This document shows positions 1 through 7,725 of a stretch of DNA of 60,080 nucleotides, piece by piece. Position 1 is the first letter of the stretch. Each line of letters begins with the position of its first letter. Both the position numbers and the translations under genes were made by a program. A model generated the notes under the pieces. It was not told the origin of the DNA and did not search any database. It saw only the letters and a list, made by a program, of their open reading frames with translations. This DNA is from Rhodopseudomonas sp. (GTDB taxonomy: Bacteria > Pseudomonadota > Alphaproteobacteria > Rhizobiales > Xanthobacteraceae): NCBI GenBank assembly GCA_016124795.1, contig WGNB01000061.1, positions 1 to 60,080 of the forward strand, read 5' to 3'.

Positions 1-165
1 GATCGAAACCTTGCCGGCCTCGGCGGTCTTGCCGCCAGTGAACTTGGCAATGTCGTCGGCCGCGGCCTTCGGCGTCGCCAGCGCGGCTTCGTTCCAGCCG
101 ATCACGGTGAGCGCCGCGCTTCCGGCGCCGAGCGCCAGCGCTGCGCGACGTGTCATATGACGCAT
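1..165 (-). CDS. soxY: SoxY, sulfur-carrier subunit of the Sox system (N-terminal part)
   Basis: SoxY, with SoxZ, is the periplasmic carrier on which thiosulfate is covalently bound and oxidised. Only the first 55 residues lie in the window; the gene runs off the left edge. It opens with a twin-arginine signal (MTRRAALALGAG), as in SoxY proteins, which are exported folded. The mature start (AAADDIAKFTGGKT) resembles the SoxY N-terminus. The C-terminal GGCGG swinging arm is outside the window, so identification rests on the N-terminus and on soxW, soxV, soxS and soxR nearby. The start at 165 has a good ribosome site (GGAGGA, 8 bases upstream). A second ATG lies three codons further in. Confidence 0.8.
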   Translation of the reverse strand, partial: MRHMTRRAALALGAGSAALTVIGWNEAALATPKAAADDIAKFTGGKTAEAGKVSI

Positions 166-218
166 CGGTATTTCCTCCGAAAATCATTTTGGAGCAGAAC
201 AAAGCTCCACCCACGCTG

Positions 219-246
219 ACCATAGCTATGGCCGCGAATTGGTCAA
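219..246 (-). promoter_or_regulatory. Probable promoter of soxY
   Basis: On the minus strand, TTGACC (246-241) and TATGGT (224-219) are separated by 16 bases and lie about 55 bases before the soxY start. The CATATTC inverted repeat lies immediately upstream of the -35. The transcribed leader contains a short hairpin (GGAGC/GCTCC, 191-208). Read from sequence only. Confidence 0.4.
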
Positions 247-248
247 TT

Positions 249-270
249 CATATTCACGAAAAAGAATATG
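249..270. promoter_or_regulatory. Inverted repeat CATATTC-N8-GAATATG, candidate SoxR operator
   Basis: Perfect 7-base arms with an 8-base A-rich spacer lie in the soxW-soxY intergenic region. A related CATATTC-N5-GAAT element occurs in the soxV-soxS intergenic region (2634-2649). In Paracoccus, SoxR binds the soxS-soxV and soxW-soxX intergenic regions, which correspond to these two places. That this is the SoxR site is inference from position and shared sequence. Confidence 0.5.
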
Positions 271-326
271 GAATCGATCTTGCGCCGCACAGAATTCCAC
301 GCTGCAACGCAACAATCGTCCTGCCG

Positions 327-959
327 TCAGCTCGGCTGCGTCCTGAGATAATCGCGGAAGCTTTTGCCGTCATAGGCTTTTTCACGCACGTAGCGGAACA
401 TCGCGAGGAAATCATCGGGCCGCAGATAGCCCGGCGCCCGCGCCACTTCACGCTTTTGTGGCGCCAAGGCCTTCAACGGCGCCGCCCGTTCGGCGAAGAA
501 CTGGAAGGTCGGCGTGAACCGCACACCATATTTCGCGGCCATGTCTTTCTCCGACAACTCCTGACCATCGAAATCGGTGACCTTGCGTGAGCCGATGATA
601 TTGAGCTGCAAAACCTCAAAATTGGCGCGGATATAGGATGAAATGTCAGACCGGGCGAAATTGACGAAATGCGTTTCCTTGCAATAAGGACAGCCCTTGA
701 GTTCCCACATGATCACGAAACGCTTGCCGGCTTTATGCGCGTCTTCCAGGTCTTCCGGCAGAACGAGAAAGCTTTCCAGAAACCAGGGCTCTTTATAAAG
801 ACCATCGTCGGTCAGAACGGGCTCGGCCTGTGCCTGAAAGCCACCGGAAGCCGCGATCAAACCGGACGCCGCCGCACCGACCAGAAGCTGACGCCGTGTC
901 GTTATCATGGTCTTTGCCACGTTTTCCGCCGTAAAGCCTTTCGCCAAGTTCTTCGCCAT
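327..959 (-). CDS. soxW: SoxW, periplasmic thioredoxin
   Basis: A thioredoxin-fold protein that, in Sox systems, receives electrons from the membrane protein SoxV and keeps SoxY reduced and active. A twin-arginine signal (TTRRQLLVGAAASG) is followed by the mature domain, with the active-site CPYC inside ELKGCPYCKETHF (about residues 90-93) and a cis-proline segment (RFTPTFQFF). The length (210 residues) suits the family. Two starts are possible: ATG at 959, with a weak GAG ribosome site, and ATG at 908, which gives a shorter signal n-region. I chose the first. It is transcribed towards soxY, with the candidate SoxR operator between them. Confidence 0.82.
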   Translation of the reverse strand: MAKNLAKGFTAENVAKTMITTRRQLLVGAAASGLIAASGGFQAQAEPVLTDDGLYKEPWFLESFLVLPEDLEDAHKAGKRFVIMWELKGCPYCKETHFVNFARSDISSYIRANFEVLQLNIIGSRKVTDFDGQELSEKDMAAKYGVRFTPTFQFFAERAAPLKALAPQKREVARAPGYLRPDDFLAMFRYVREKAYDGKSFRDYLRTQPS

Positions 960-1118
960 GCCATTCACTCGCTCAATTGCCGACTCAAGACTTCGCTGAA
1001 ACTGTCGGCTCCGACATCGTCCGAAAAGCCTCGCCGCCAGATTAGCCTCGCCGTTCCGGCCAACGCCACTTATATTCATAATCGTTTATATCTTCGTCTC
1101 ACAGTCCGGTGAACAGAC

Positions 1119-1850
1119 ATGCTGACCAGCTTTGCGCGTATCGCATTCCTCGGTTTGATCCTTGTCACGAGCGGTCGAACGGCCTTGGCCGGCGATCTGG
1201 CCGATTTCAACGCCGCGATTGAAAAATCCGCCGATCATAATCGGGTCGCCATCGGCTACCTGCGCACCGGCAATCTCGACCTCGCCTCGCTCGAGCTGGA
1301 CCGGTTGCGCGACTCCTGGGGTGCGCTGACCGCGCGTTTTGCCGGCAAGCGGCCGGACGCTTTCGACGGCAACAAGCTCTATGGCACGACCCTGGTCGAC
1401 ATCAGCACCCGCCTGGTCACCGCCGACATGATGCTCAAATCGGGCCGCGCCGACGCCGCCAGCCAATCCCTGAACGCGATCCGCACCGACCTTTACGAGA
1501 TGCGCAAAGCCAGCGGCATCGTCGTGCTGGCCGATTGCGTGCGCGACGCCAATGCGGTCGCCGATGCGATCATGGTCTATAACAAAGGCGATCTCGACTG
1601 GACCAAGCCGGAAACGCGCTTTGGCATCGCCAACAAGGCCTCGATCTATGGCTACGTGCTCGACCGCTGCGACGGCATCGCCAGCGCCACGGTCCACAAC
1701 AGCCCCGACTTCCGCCGGCTGGTTGACGGCGCCCGGGCCGGCCTTGCCTTGATCCCGAAAGCGATTGCCACCCGCGATACCAATCTATTGCATCGCGTGC
1801 TGATCGAATTGCGCTCGTTCGATAATCTGCTGGCGTTCCGCTTCGGCTAG
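1119..1850 (+). CDS. Exported protein of unknown function inside the sox cluster
   Basis: A 243-residue protein with a clear Sec signal peptide (cleavage likely after TALA, residue 24). The mature part looks mainly alpha-helical and has two cysteines (LADCVRD and LDRCDG) but no CxxCH haem motif and no domain I recognise. It lies between soxW and soxV on the opposite strand, ending two bases from the end of soxV. Alternating helices and periplasmic location recall cytochrome c-prime-like bundles without haem, but that is only an impression. Placement suggests a periplasmic role in thiosulfate oxidation or its redox control. Confidence 0.75.
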   Translation: MLTSFARIAFLGLILVTSGRTALAGDLADFNAAIEKSADHNRVAIGYLRTGNLDLASLELDRLRDSWGALTARFAGKRPDAFDGNKLYGTTLVDISTRLVTADMMLKSGRADAASQSLNAIRTDLYEMRKASGIVVLADCVRDANAVADAIMVYNKGDLDWTKPETRFGIANKASIYGYVLDRCDGIASATVHNSPDFRRLVDGARAGLALIPKAIATRDTNLLHRVLIELRSFDNLLAFRFG

Positions 1851-1851
1851 C

Positions 1852-2598
1852 TCAGCCCATCTTGCTCAGGACCGGGAACGTCTCGATCAGCCAGAAGGCA
1901 ATCGTCGACATCTGGCCGGTAAAGATCAGGACGCCGGCGATCACCAGAAACGCGCCCATCGCCTTTTCGATCAGCCCGAGTTTTGAACGGAAACGCGCAC
2001 TGAAACGCATGAAGGCGCCGGCGAAACCGGCGGCGACAAGAAACGGCACACCGATGCCGAGCGAATAGATGAGCAGAAGGCGCGCGCCCTCGCCGGCGCT
2101 ATCGGAAGCGCCAGCCATCAGCAGGATCGCCGTCAACACCGGTCCGACGCAGGGCGACCAGCCAAAGCCGAAGGCCAGCCCGATGACATAAGCGCCGAGC
2201 AATCCGGCGGGTTTATTGGCAACGCCAACGCGCGCTGTCCGGTCCAGGAACGAGATCCGGAACAGCCCGAGGAAGTGAAGCCCCATCACGACAATCAGCG
2301 CGCCTGCGATATAACTCAGGATACCGAGATAGCCGCTGACGACCTGGCCGATTGCCGAAGCGGTCGCGCCGAGCGCGACGAACACGGTTGAAAAGCCTGC
2401 GACGAAACTCAACGCCGCCAGCAGAACGCCAAGGCGCACCGGCCGCTGACCGTTGCCACCGCCTTCGTTCTGCAATTCGGCGATCGATACGCCACCCATA
2501 TAAGCCAGGTAAGGTGGCACCAGCGGCAACACACAGGGTGAGAAGAACGACAGCAGACCCGCCAGAAAAGCGCCGCCGGCCGAAACATCGAGGTTCAT
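1852..2598 (-). CDS. soxV: SoxV, CcdA-type thiol-disulfide electron transporter
   Basis: Inner-membrane protein of the CcdA/DsbD family that passes electrons from cytoplasmic thioredoxin to periplasmic SoxW. It has 248 residues and about six membrane segments. The two reactive cysteines sit in the family motifs FFSPCVLPLVPPYL near the N-terminus and GWSPCVGPVLTAIL in the middle. The start at 2598 (MNLDVSAGG) places the first membrane segment correctly; upstream extension adds an uncharacteristic leader. Divergent from soxS-soxR, which matches known soxRS-soxVW arrangements. A cytochrome c biogenesis CcdA is the alternative, but the neighbours make SoxV more likely. Confidence 0.85.
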   Translation of the reverse strand: MNLDVSAGGAFLAGLLSFFSPCVLPLVPPYLAYMGGVSIAELQNEGGGNGQRPVRLGVLLAALSFVAGFSTVFVALGATASAIGQVVSGYLGILSYIAGALIVVMGLHFLGLFRISFLDRTARVGVANKPAGLLGAYVIGLAFGFGWSPCVGPVLTAILLMAGASDSAGEGARLLLIYSLGIGVPFLVAAGFAGAFMRFSARFRSKLGLIEKAMGAFLVIAGVLIFTGQMSTIAFWLIETFPVLSKMG

Positions 2599-2628
2599 CG
2601 CAAACACCCTGACAATGGCAATTGCCGG

Positions 2629-2657
2629 TTCGACATATTCGCAATGAATGATATATA
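2629..2657. promoter_or_regulatory. soxV-soxS intergenic control region: promoter and candidate SoxR site
   Basis: On the plus strand TTCGAC (2629-2634) and TATATA (2652-2657) are separated by 17 bases and could drive soxSR. Between them lies CATATTC-N5-GAAT (2634-2649), with ATTC/GAAT arms, sharing its left half exactly with the perfect repeat before soxY (249-270). A repressor bound here would cover the promoter spacer. Confidence 0.4.
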
Positions 2658-2739
2658 TAGCGATAAAGCAATCGGCCCGGCGCTTATCCACACCGGCGGG
2701 CCGACCCGACCGAACGGCGCGAAAGTGACGCCAAAGAGA

Positions 2740-3189
2740 ATGAAGCTAACGCCCCCTCGTTCAACACCGAAATTTTTTGCCATTGGCCTGACCATCGCCG
2801 TTGTCTTGATGGCGATGGCGGCCGAACCGTATCGAGCCGCTGCCGCCGAGCTGGTGATGTTCGAGCAGCGCGGCTGCCCGTGGTGCCAGGTGTTCGACCG
2901 GGAAATCAGTCCGATCTATCCCAAAACCGACGAAGGCCATGTGGCGCCGTTGCGCCGCGTGAATATCGACGCGCCGCTGCCGCCCGATCTGAAATTCATC
3001 CAGATCGAGCGGCTGACACCGCTTTTTGTCCTGATCGACAATGGCCGGGAAATCGGCCGGATCCGCGGCTATCCGGGCGAGGCCAATTTCTGGGGCCTGC
3101 TCGACGAACTGGTGAAAGAGCTCAATCGGCCCAAAACCGGCGCTTTGGCGCCGCCGCTGGTAAAAATTTCGCTACACGCGCCGGATTGA
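2740..3189 (+). CDS. soxS: SoxS, periplasmic thioredoxin-like protein
   Basis: A small thioredoxin-fold protein (149 residues) needed for full Sox activity and thought to keep SoxY in working condition. An N-terminal hydrophobic signal segment (residues 11-28) is followed by a mature part beginning AAELVMFEQRGCPWCQ, with the active site CPWC at residues 46-49 and the cis-proline loop LTPLFVL. The start at 2740 has AAAGAGA just before it; an upstream in-frame ATG at 2644 lies in the promoter region and is unlikely. It is followed after 86 bases by soxR on the same strand. Confidence 0.82.
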   Translation: MKLTPPRSTPKFFAIGLTIAVVLMAMAAEPYRAAAAELVMFEQRGCPWCQVFDREISPIYPKTDEGHVAPLRRVNIDAPLPPDLKFIQIERLTPLFVLIDNGREIGRIRGYPGEANFWGLLDELVKELNRPKTGALAPPLVKISLHAPD

Positions 3190-3275
3190 GTGACGGCGGG
3201 CGCCGGCCGGCGGTATAATTGATCGTTCTTGAGACAGCGCGTTGCGCTGCTCCGGCCTGGAATGTTGGTATACGC

Positions 3276-3620
3276 ATGGAACTACAGCAACTCGAAAAAA
3301 GCCCACATTCGCAAGAACTTGAACGAATGGTGGACAACGCCAACCGGGCTGCCGAATTCCTGAAAGCGCTGGCGCACGAAAGCCGGCTGATGATTCTGTG
3401 CATTCTCGCCGAAGGCGAAAAATCGGTCAGCGAACTGGAAGACATCCTGTCGCTCCGCCAACCGACCGTGTCGCAGCAACTGGCGCGGTTGCGTGCCGAC
3501 GGCCTGGTTTCGACCCGGCGCGACGGCAAAGCGATTTTCTACAGCCTCGCCAGCGACGAAGCCCGCGTCGTCATCGGCGCGATCTACGACGTCTTCTGCA
3601 AGCGCATCCGCAAGCGTTGA
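3276..3620 (+). CDS. soxR: SoxR, ArsR-family persulfide-responsive repressor of sox genes
   Basis: A 114-residue winged-helix regulator of the ArsR family. The recognition region is SVSELEDILSLRQPTVSQQLARL, followed by a wing (STRRDGKAIFYSL). Cys42 (MILCILAEG) and Cys108 (YDVFCKRIRKR) occupy the places of the paired cysteines that form a tetrasulfide in SqrR/BigR, so it should sense reactive sulfur species and derepress sox genes. Metal-binding motifs of classical ArsR (CVC) are absent. The start at 3276 gives the usual length. A second regulator of the same type is encoded at 25306-25671. Confidence 0.85.
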   Translation: MELQQLEKSPHSQELERMVDNANRAAEFLKALAHESRLMILCILAEGEKSVSELEDILSLRQPTVSQQLARLRADGLVSTRRDGKAIFYSLASDEARVVIGAIYDVFCKRIRKR

Positions 3621-3682
3621 CCGAACACCAGTCCGATCGCTCCCTAAGCCATCGCGACATCGACCATTAACGCAAGAGTCGT

Positions 3683-3704
3683 CGCCCCGGCCGAAGCCGG
3701 GGCG
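3683..3704. terminator. Perfect hairpin between convergent genes
   Basis: CGCCCCGGC and GCCGGGGCG form a 9-base-pair stem with loop CGAA, 62 bases after soxR and 47 bases from the end of the convergent Bug gene. No T-run follows on either strand, so it may be a terminator helped by Rho or an mRNA 3-prime stabiliser. Confidence 0.45.
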
Positions 3705-3751
3705 CAACCGCATCGAGAACCGCCGGCCGCATCGGCCGACAAGCCTGCGTC

Positions 3752-4750
3752 TCAGTTGATCGACAGGCCGACCGCCTTGACCATCTTCCCCCAATTCGCC
3801 ACTTCGGCGCGGAAATAGCTGTCCGCCTCGCTTTGCGACCCGTGCATCGGATCGAAACCGATCGAGGTCAGCTTGGCCTGCAATTTCGGGTCCTTCATCA
3901 CCTCCTCGACCGCGGCGTTGAGCTTGGCGACGATGGCGGGATCGGTTTTCGCCGGCGCGAAAATGCCGACCCAGGATGAGGCCTCGAATTTCGGGAAGCC
4001 GGCTTCGGCGTAAGTCGGCACGTTCGGCACCACGCTGACCCGCTTGGCGCTGGCAACGCCGAGCCCCTTGAGTTTGCCGGCGGCTATCTGCGCCGCGGCG
4101 CCGCCGCCCAAGGTGGTCGCCAGCAGATCGATCTGATTGCCCATCACCGCATTCATCGCCGGCGCGCCGCCCTGGAACGGAATGTGCTGCGCCTTAATAT
4201 GGGCGATGTTCTTGAAGAAATACTCGGCCGCGATATGCGACCCACTGCCGACACCGGCCGTACCGAAATTAATCGGCTTGTCCTTGGCCGCCTTGACGAA
4301 ATCGGCAAGGCTGTTCGCCGGATTGTTGGCGCTGGTCACCAGCGATTCCGGCGACGAGGCAACGACCGCCACCGTCTTGAAGTCGCCGGCGGCAAAGCCG
4401 TTGTTCTTGCGCAGGGTCAGGTTGATCGCCAGCGCCGTCGTCGTCACGAGCAGAGTATAGCCATCGGGATTGGCGCGGCTCACCGACGACGCCGCGATAT
4501 TGCCGCCGGCGCCGCCCCGATTTTCAACGACCACAGTGCGCCCGAGTTTGGTGCTGAGCCCTTGGCCCACCAATCGGGCCACCGTGTCGGCGACACCGCC
4601 GGGGGCAAAACCGACGACGAAGGTGACGTCGCGCGCCGGGAAGTCCTGCGCCGCCGCGCTGCCGATGACCGCGCCCGACAGGCAAGCGGCAACGGCGGTC
4701 ATGCCGGCCCAACGGCAAAGCATTCGTGAATTGATTGGCATGGTCGGCAT
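3752..4750 (-). CDS. Bug/TctC-family periplasmic solute-binding protein
   Basis: A 332-residue extracytoplasmic binding protein of the tripartite tricarboxylate transporter family. A signal peptide (cleavage near SAAAQDFP) is followed by family hallmarks: VTFVVGFAPGGVADTVAR, the VVVENRGGAGGNIAA loop and NPDGYTLL. Ligands in this family are carboxylates, but the ligand cannot be told from sequence. No TctA or TctB membrane subunits are nearby, as is common for orphan Bug proteins. The start at 4750 is chosen because GGGGAGAGAG immediately precedes it; an upstream ATG at 4810 lacks this. Confidence 0.9.
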   Translation of the reverse strand: MPTMPINSRMLCRWAGMTAVAACLSGAVIGSAAAQDFPARDVTFVVGFAPGGVADTVARLVGQGLSTKLGRTVVVENRGGAGGNIAASSVSRANPDGYTLLVTTTALAINLTLRKNNGFAAGDFKTVAVVASSPESLVTSANNPANSLADFVKAAKDKPINFGTAGVGSGSHIAAEYFFKNIAHIKAQHIPFQGGAPAMNAVMGNQIDLLATTLGGGAAAQIAAGKLKGLGVASAKRVSVVPNVPTYAEAGFPKFEASSWVGIFAPAKTDPAIVAKLNAAVEEVMKDPKLQAKLTSIGFDPMHGSQSEADSYFRAEVANWGKMVKAVGLSIN

Positions 4751-5015
4751 CTCTCTCCCCTTGCGCCCAAGATGACCCGGCACTTTGTTTGACCGGTTAT
4801 TGATGGTCATGGCTTAGCGCTTTGCCGCGATTGCTGCCATCGCAAGTTTGCTTCCTCGCCAACGCGCCGTGATTTCACGGAATGAAACCTCGCCGGACAA
4901 CGGCGGCAACGGCAAGTCATTGGCGGGATGCATGGGTCGTCCCGCGAGCTCGCCGGCGATTTTATTCACCGACAAACCCGTCCATATCGCGCGCCCTTCT
5001 TGCCCGAAGTCATTC

Positions 5016-5031
5016 TGGACTATATGGTCCA
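5016..5031. promoter_or_regulatory. Palindrome TGGAC-TATATG-GTCCA, probable TetR operator
   Basis: A 16-base palindrome with perfect 5-base arms lies 31 bases before the TetR gene. This size and type is common for self-regulating TetR proteins. The rest of the 311-base gap (4751-5061) holds only the start region of the minus-strand Bug gene; I saw no other gene in it. Operator function is inferred from position. Confidence 0.55.
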
Positions 5032-5061
5032 AAACATCCGCTGCATGAACGCACCACCGCC

Positions 5062-5706
5062 ATGGCCCGCCCCCGCACCTTTGAACCCGACGACGCCGTC
5101 GACCGCGCGCTCGACGTATTCTGGAGCAAGGGCTACGAGGCGACCTCGCTCGACGATCTGTGCGAAGCCACCGGGCTGAGCCGGTCGAGCCTCTATGCCG
5201 CCTTCGGCAGCAAGAAGAACCTGCTGCTGCAAAGCGTCGCGCGCTATGGCGAACAGCGCACGCCGATCATTGCCAAGGCCTTGGCGCAACCGCTGCCGCT
5301 GCGCCAGGCCTTCGGTCGGCTCGCCGAACAGTTCATCGACCAAATCGTCGCCGGTCCCGGCCGGCGCGGCTGCTTCTTCGGCAATTGCGCCGCCGAACTG
5401 CCGCGCAGCGAACGCGCGGCTTTGGCCAAGGTTCGCGAAGGTCTCTTCGCCAATGAGACGCTGTTCCACGAGGCGCTGGTCCGCGGTCAGCAACGCGGCG
5501 AACTGGCCGCCGAGGCCGACCTGCGGGCGCTGGCGCGCTATTTGACGTCGGCTTTTCAGGGGCTGCGCCTGTTCGGCAAGGTCAATCCCGACCGCGCCGT
5601 GCTGACCGATATTGCCAACACCATGTTGCAGGTGCTCGGCCCGCCCGACACAAACTCGCCAAAGCCAAACGACACGACAGAACCCGGACAAGGACCGACA
5701 TCATGA
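5062..5706 (+). CDS. TetR/AcrR-family transcriptional regulator
   Basis: A 214-residue one-component regulator. The N-terminal helix-turn-helix spans about residues 10-55 (FEPDDAVDRALDVF...TSLDDLCEATGLSRSSLYAAFGSKKNLL). The larger C-terminal helical domain should bind an effector; it contains GCFFGNCAAEL with two cysteines, common in TetR proteins with redox or electrophile-responsive neighbours. The start at 5062 (MARPRTF) fits the family. The stop codon overlaps the next start (ATGA), so it is co-transcribed and translationally coupled with the peroxiredoxin-like gene. A palindromic operator lies just upstream. Confidence 0.88.
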   Translation: MARPRTFEPDDAVDRALDVFWSKGYEATSLDDLCEATGLSRSSLYAAFGSKKNLLLQSVARYGEQRTPIIAKALAQPLPLRQAFGRLAEQFIDQIVAGPGRRGCFFGNCAAELPRSERAALAKVREGLFANETLFHEALVRGQQRGELAAEADLRALARYLTSAFQGLRLFGKVNPDRAVLTDIANTMLQVLGPPDTNSPKPNDTTEPGQGPTS

Positions 5707-6215
5707 CCGTCAAACCACGCCAGCCCGCCCCCGCCCTGTCGGTTCCGCTTGCCGGTGGCGGCGCGTGGACGCTCGGCGCCGTCAAGCCCGAAGCCTTCGA
5801 TATGATCGTGGTCTATCGCGGCCTGCATTGTCCGATCTGCAAGACCTATCTCGGCGACTTGGAAACCAGGCTTCCGGAATTCGCCAAGCGTGGCGTCAAC
5901 GTCATCGCGCTATCGACCGACACCAAGGAACGCGCCGAACAGGCGAAAGCCGATTGGGGACTGACTCATTTGAAGATCGGCTACGGCCTGCCGATCGAGA
6001 CCGCCCGCGCCTGGGACCTGTTCATTTCCAGTTCGATCCGCGACGGCGAACCGCCGCAGTTCAGCGAACCCGGTCTGTTTCTGGTCAAGCCGGACGGCAC
6101 CCTGTTCTTCTCGTCGCGCACCAGCGCGCCCTGGGGCCGCCCGCCGTTCGACCAGATGCTGCGCGGCATCGACATCGCCACCGAACGTAAAATGCCGGCG
6201 CGCGGCGAACTCTGA
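5703..6215 (+). CDS. Peroxiredoxin-like (AhpC/TSA) protein
   Basis: A 170-residue thioredoxin-fold protein of the peroxiredoxin-like AhpC/TSA group. The reactive motif is VVYRGLHCPICKTYL with Cys43 and Cys46 in a CxxC arrangement rather than the single peroxidatic Cys of classic peroxiredoxins. No signal peptide, so cytoplasmic. Likely reduces peroxides or disulfides, possibly in response to the effector sensed by the upstream TetR, with which it overlaps by 4 bases. The C-terminus (PWGRPPFDQMLRGID) is typical of this subfamily. Substrate unknown. Confidence 0.85.
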   Translation: MTVKPRQPAPALSVPLAGGGAWTLGAVKPEAFDMIVVYRGLHCPICKTYLGDLETRLPEFAKRGVNVIALSTDTKERAEQAKADWGLTHLKIGYGLPIETARAWDLFISSSIRDGEPPQFSEPGLFLVKPDGTLFFSSRTSAPWGRPPFDQMLRGIDIATERKMPARGEL

Positions 6216-6239
6216 TCGGCAACGGACAGGCCGGCTCGC

Positions 6240-7259
6240 TTACGCCACGGCGAGCCGGATCAGCTTCTTGCCGAGATTGTCGCCGCGATAAAGCTCGGCG
6301 ATCGCACCCGGACAATGATCTATGCCGTCGGCGATGTCCTCGCGATATTTCAACGCGCCGGCCCGCACCCAGTTGGCCAGACGCGTCACCGCCTCCTCGT
6401 AGCGGTGCGCATAGTCGAAGACCAGAAAGCCGCTCATCCGCGCGCGCTTGACCAGAATATGTCGTTCGACCCGCGGGCCAAGCGGCGGCGGATCCCAGGA
6501 TGCAATCGACGCCGTGCCACAGATCACGATGCGTGCACCGGGTGCAAGTTGCGTCAGCACGGCATCGCTGATCCGCCCCGACGTATTGTCGAAATAGACA
6601 TCGACGCCATTCGGGCAAGCCGTCGCAACCGCCGCGGCCATATCCGTTTCGCCTTTATAGTCGATGGCAACGTCGTAACCGAAATCGTCGCGGCACAGCC
6701 GCGCCTTGGTCTCGCCGCCGGTAATACCCACAGTGCGGCAGCCCATGATCCTGGCGATCTGGCCGACCGCCGAACCGACCGCGCCAGCGGCGGTCGACAC
6801 CACGACCGTATCGCCCGGCCGCGGCTCGCCTTTCTCAAGCAGACCGAAATACGCGGTAACGCCGTTCAGGCCCAGAACGCCGAGCGATAACGACAAAGGC
6901 AGATCGGTTTCCCGGACCTTGCGCGTCACGTCGCTGCCGTCCGACAACGCATAAAGCTGCCAGCCGAACTTGCCCATGACCCTGTCGCCCTCGGCATAAT
7001 CGGGATGGCGTGACGCCACCACGGTGCCGGCGGCGAAAGCCCGCATCACCTCGCCGATCGCGACCGGCGCCGAATAATTCGCGACCGCGCTGACCCAGCC
7101 GCGCATCGCCGGCTCGACCGACAGATATTCGTTGCGAACCAGAAACTGCCGCTCGCAGACCTGCGGGAGCGCGGAATCGACAATTTCGAAATCGCCGGCT
7201 TGCGGAATTCCGGCCGGCCGCGATCTCAATAACACTTGCAGGTTGCCAGTCGCGGCCAT
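6240..7259 (-). CDS. NADP-dependent zinc-independent oxidoreductase (MDR family)
   Basis: A 339-residue medium-chain reductase resembling the YncB/CurA and leukotriene B4 dehydrogenase group, which reduce alpha,beta-unsaturated carbonyls with NADPH. An N-terminal GroES-like domain is followed by a Rossmann domain with AAGAVGSAVGQIAR (residues 157-170). The zinc ligands of alcohol dehydrogenases are missing. The start at 7259 has GGGGAAGA upstream; longer readings in frame run through the DUF1330 gene and are not real. Convergent with the peroxiredoxin gene and 22 bases after the DUF1330 gene, with which it may share a transcript. Confidence 0.88.
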   Translation of the reverse strand: MAATGNLQVLLRSRPAGIPQAGDFEIVDSALPQVCERQFLVRNEYLSVEPAMRGWVSAVANYSAPVAIGEVMRAFAAGTVVASRHPDYAEGDRVMGKFGWQLYALSDGSDVTRKVRETDLPLSLSLGVLGLNGVTAYFGLLEKGEPRPGDTVVVSTAAGAVGSAVGQIARIMGCRTVGITGGETKARLCRDDFGYDVAIDYKGETDMAAAVATACPNGVDVYFDNTSGRISDAVLTQLAPGARIVICGTASIASWDPPPLGPRVERHILVKRARMSGFLVFDYAHRYEEAVTRLANWVRAGALKYREDIADGIDHCPGAIAELYRGDNLGKKLIRLAVA

Positions 7260-7281
7260 GCTTATTCTTCCCCGGCCCGCG

Positions 7282-7575
7282 TCAGTCCAGCCCTTCGACG
7301 ATGCGCACATCGCGCACCGCGCCATCGCCCAAAGCCCGGACGGCTTCCTGATAGGCCGGACTGTCATGGGCCGCCTTGGCCCGCTCCAGACTATCAAACT
7401 CGGTGATGACGGTGCGCTCCTTGATGCCGGCTTCGTAGACCGCCGCCGCCGTACCGCGCGCCAGATAACGTCCGCCGAACGACGCCGTGGCTGGCCCGGC
7501 CAACTTGGCATAGGCCGCCAGCTTGTCGGGGTCGGAAATCGAGCGATAGAACGTGACCCAATAAGCTTTCGGCAT
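7282..7575 (-). CDS. DUF1330 family protein
   Basis: A 97-residue cytoplasmic protein of the DUF1330 family, which has a dimeric alpha/beta-barrel (ferredoxin-like) fold. Features are the opening AYWVTFYRSISDPDKLAAYAKLAGPA, the central GGRYLARG and the C-terminal FDSLERAKAAHDSPAYQEA. No catalytic residues are established for the family. It precedes the MDR oxidoreductase in the same direction with a 22-base gap. Confidence 0.88.
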   Translation of the reverse strand: MPKAYWVTFYRSISDPDKLAAYAKLAGPATASFGGRYLARGTAAAVYEAGIKERTVITEFDSLERAKAAHDSPAYQEAVRALGDGAVRDVRIVEGLD

Positions 7576-7643
7576 GATGCAGCTCCCTCGTCAGGACAAC
7601 GCCTGTCGTCGACGACTAAAGCATACCGAACCGCCAATGAATA

Positions 7644-7669
7644 CGCCGCAGCGACGGAACGCTGCGGCG
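7644..7669 (-). terminator. Hairpin after the ABC-transporter operon
   Basis: CGCCGCAGCG and CGCTGCGGCG form a perfect 10-base-pair stem with loop ACGGAA (as read on the plus strand), starting 56 bases after the substrate-binding gene in its direction of transcription. The sequence after the stem on the minus strand (TATTCATT) is only weakly T-rich. Confidence 0.5.
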
Positions 7670-7725
7670 CATCAATCCACAACCGGCCAGTTGGCAGCCC
7701 GAACGGCGGGCGCGCGGCCTCTGCG

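Noticed and set aside
7260-7682. Extension of the MDR oxidoreductase to about 480 residues
   Set aside because: The added part overlaps the DUF1330 gene in another frame and lacks similarity to the family. The ATG at 7259 has a good ribosome site.
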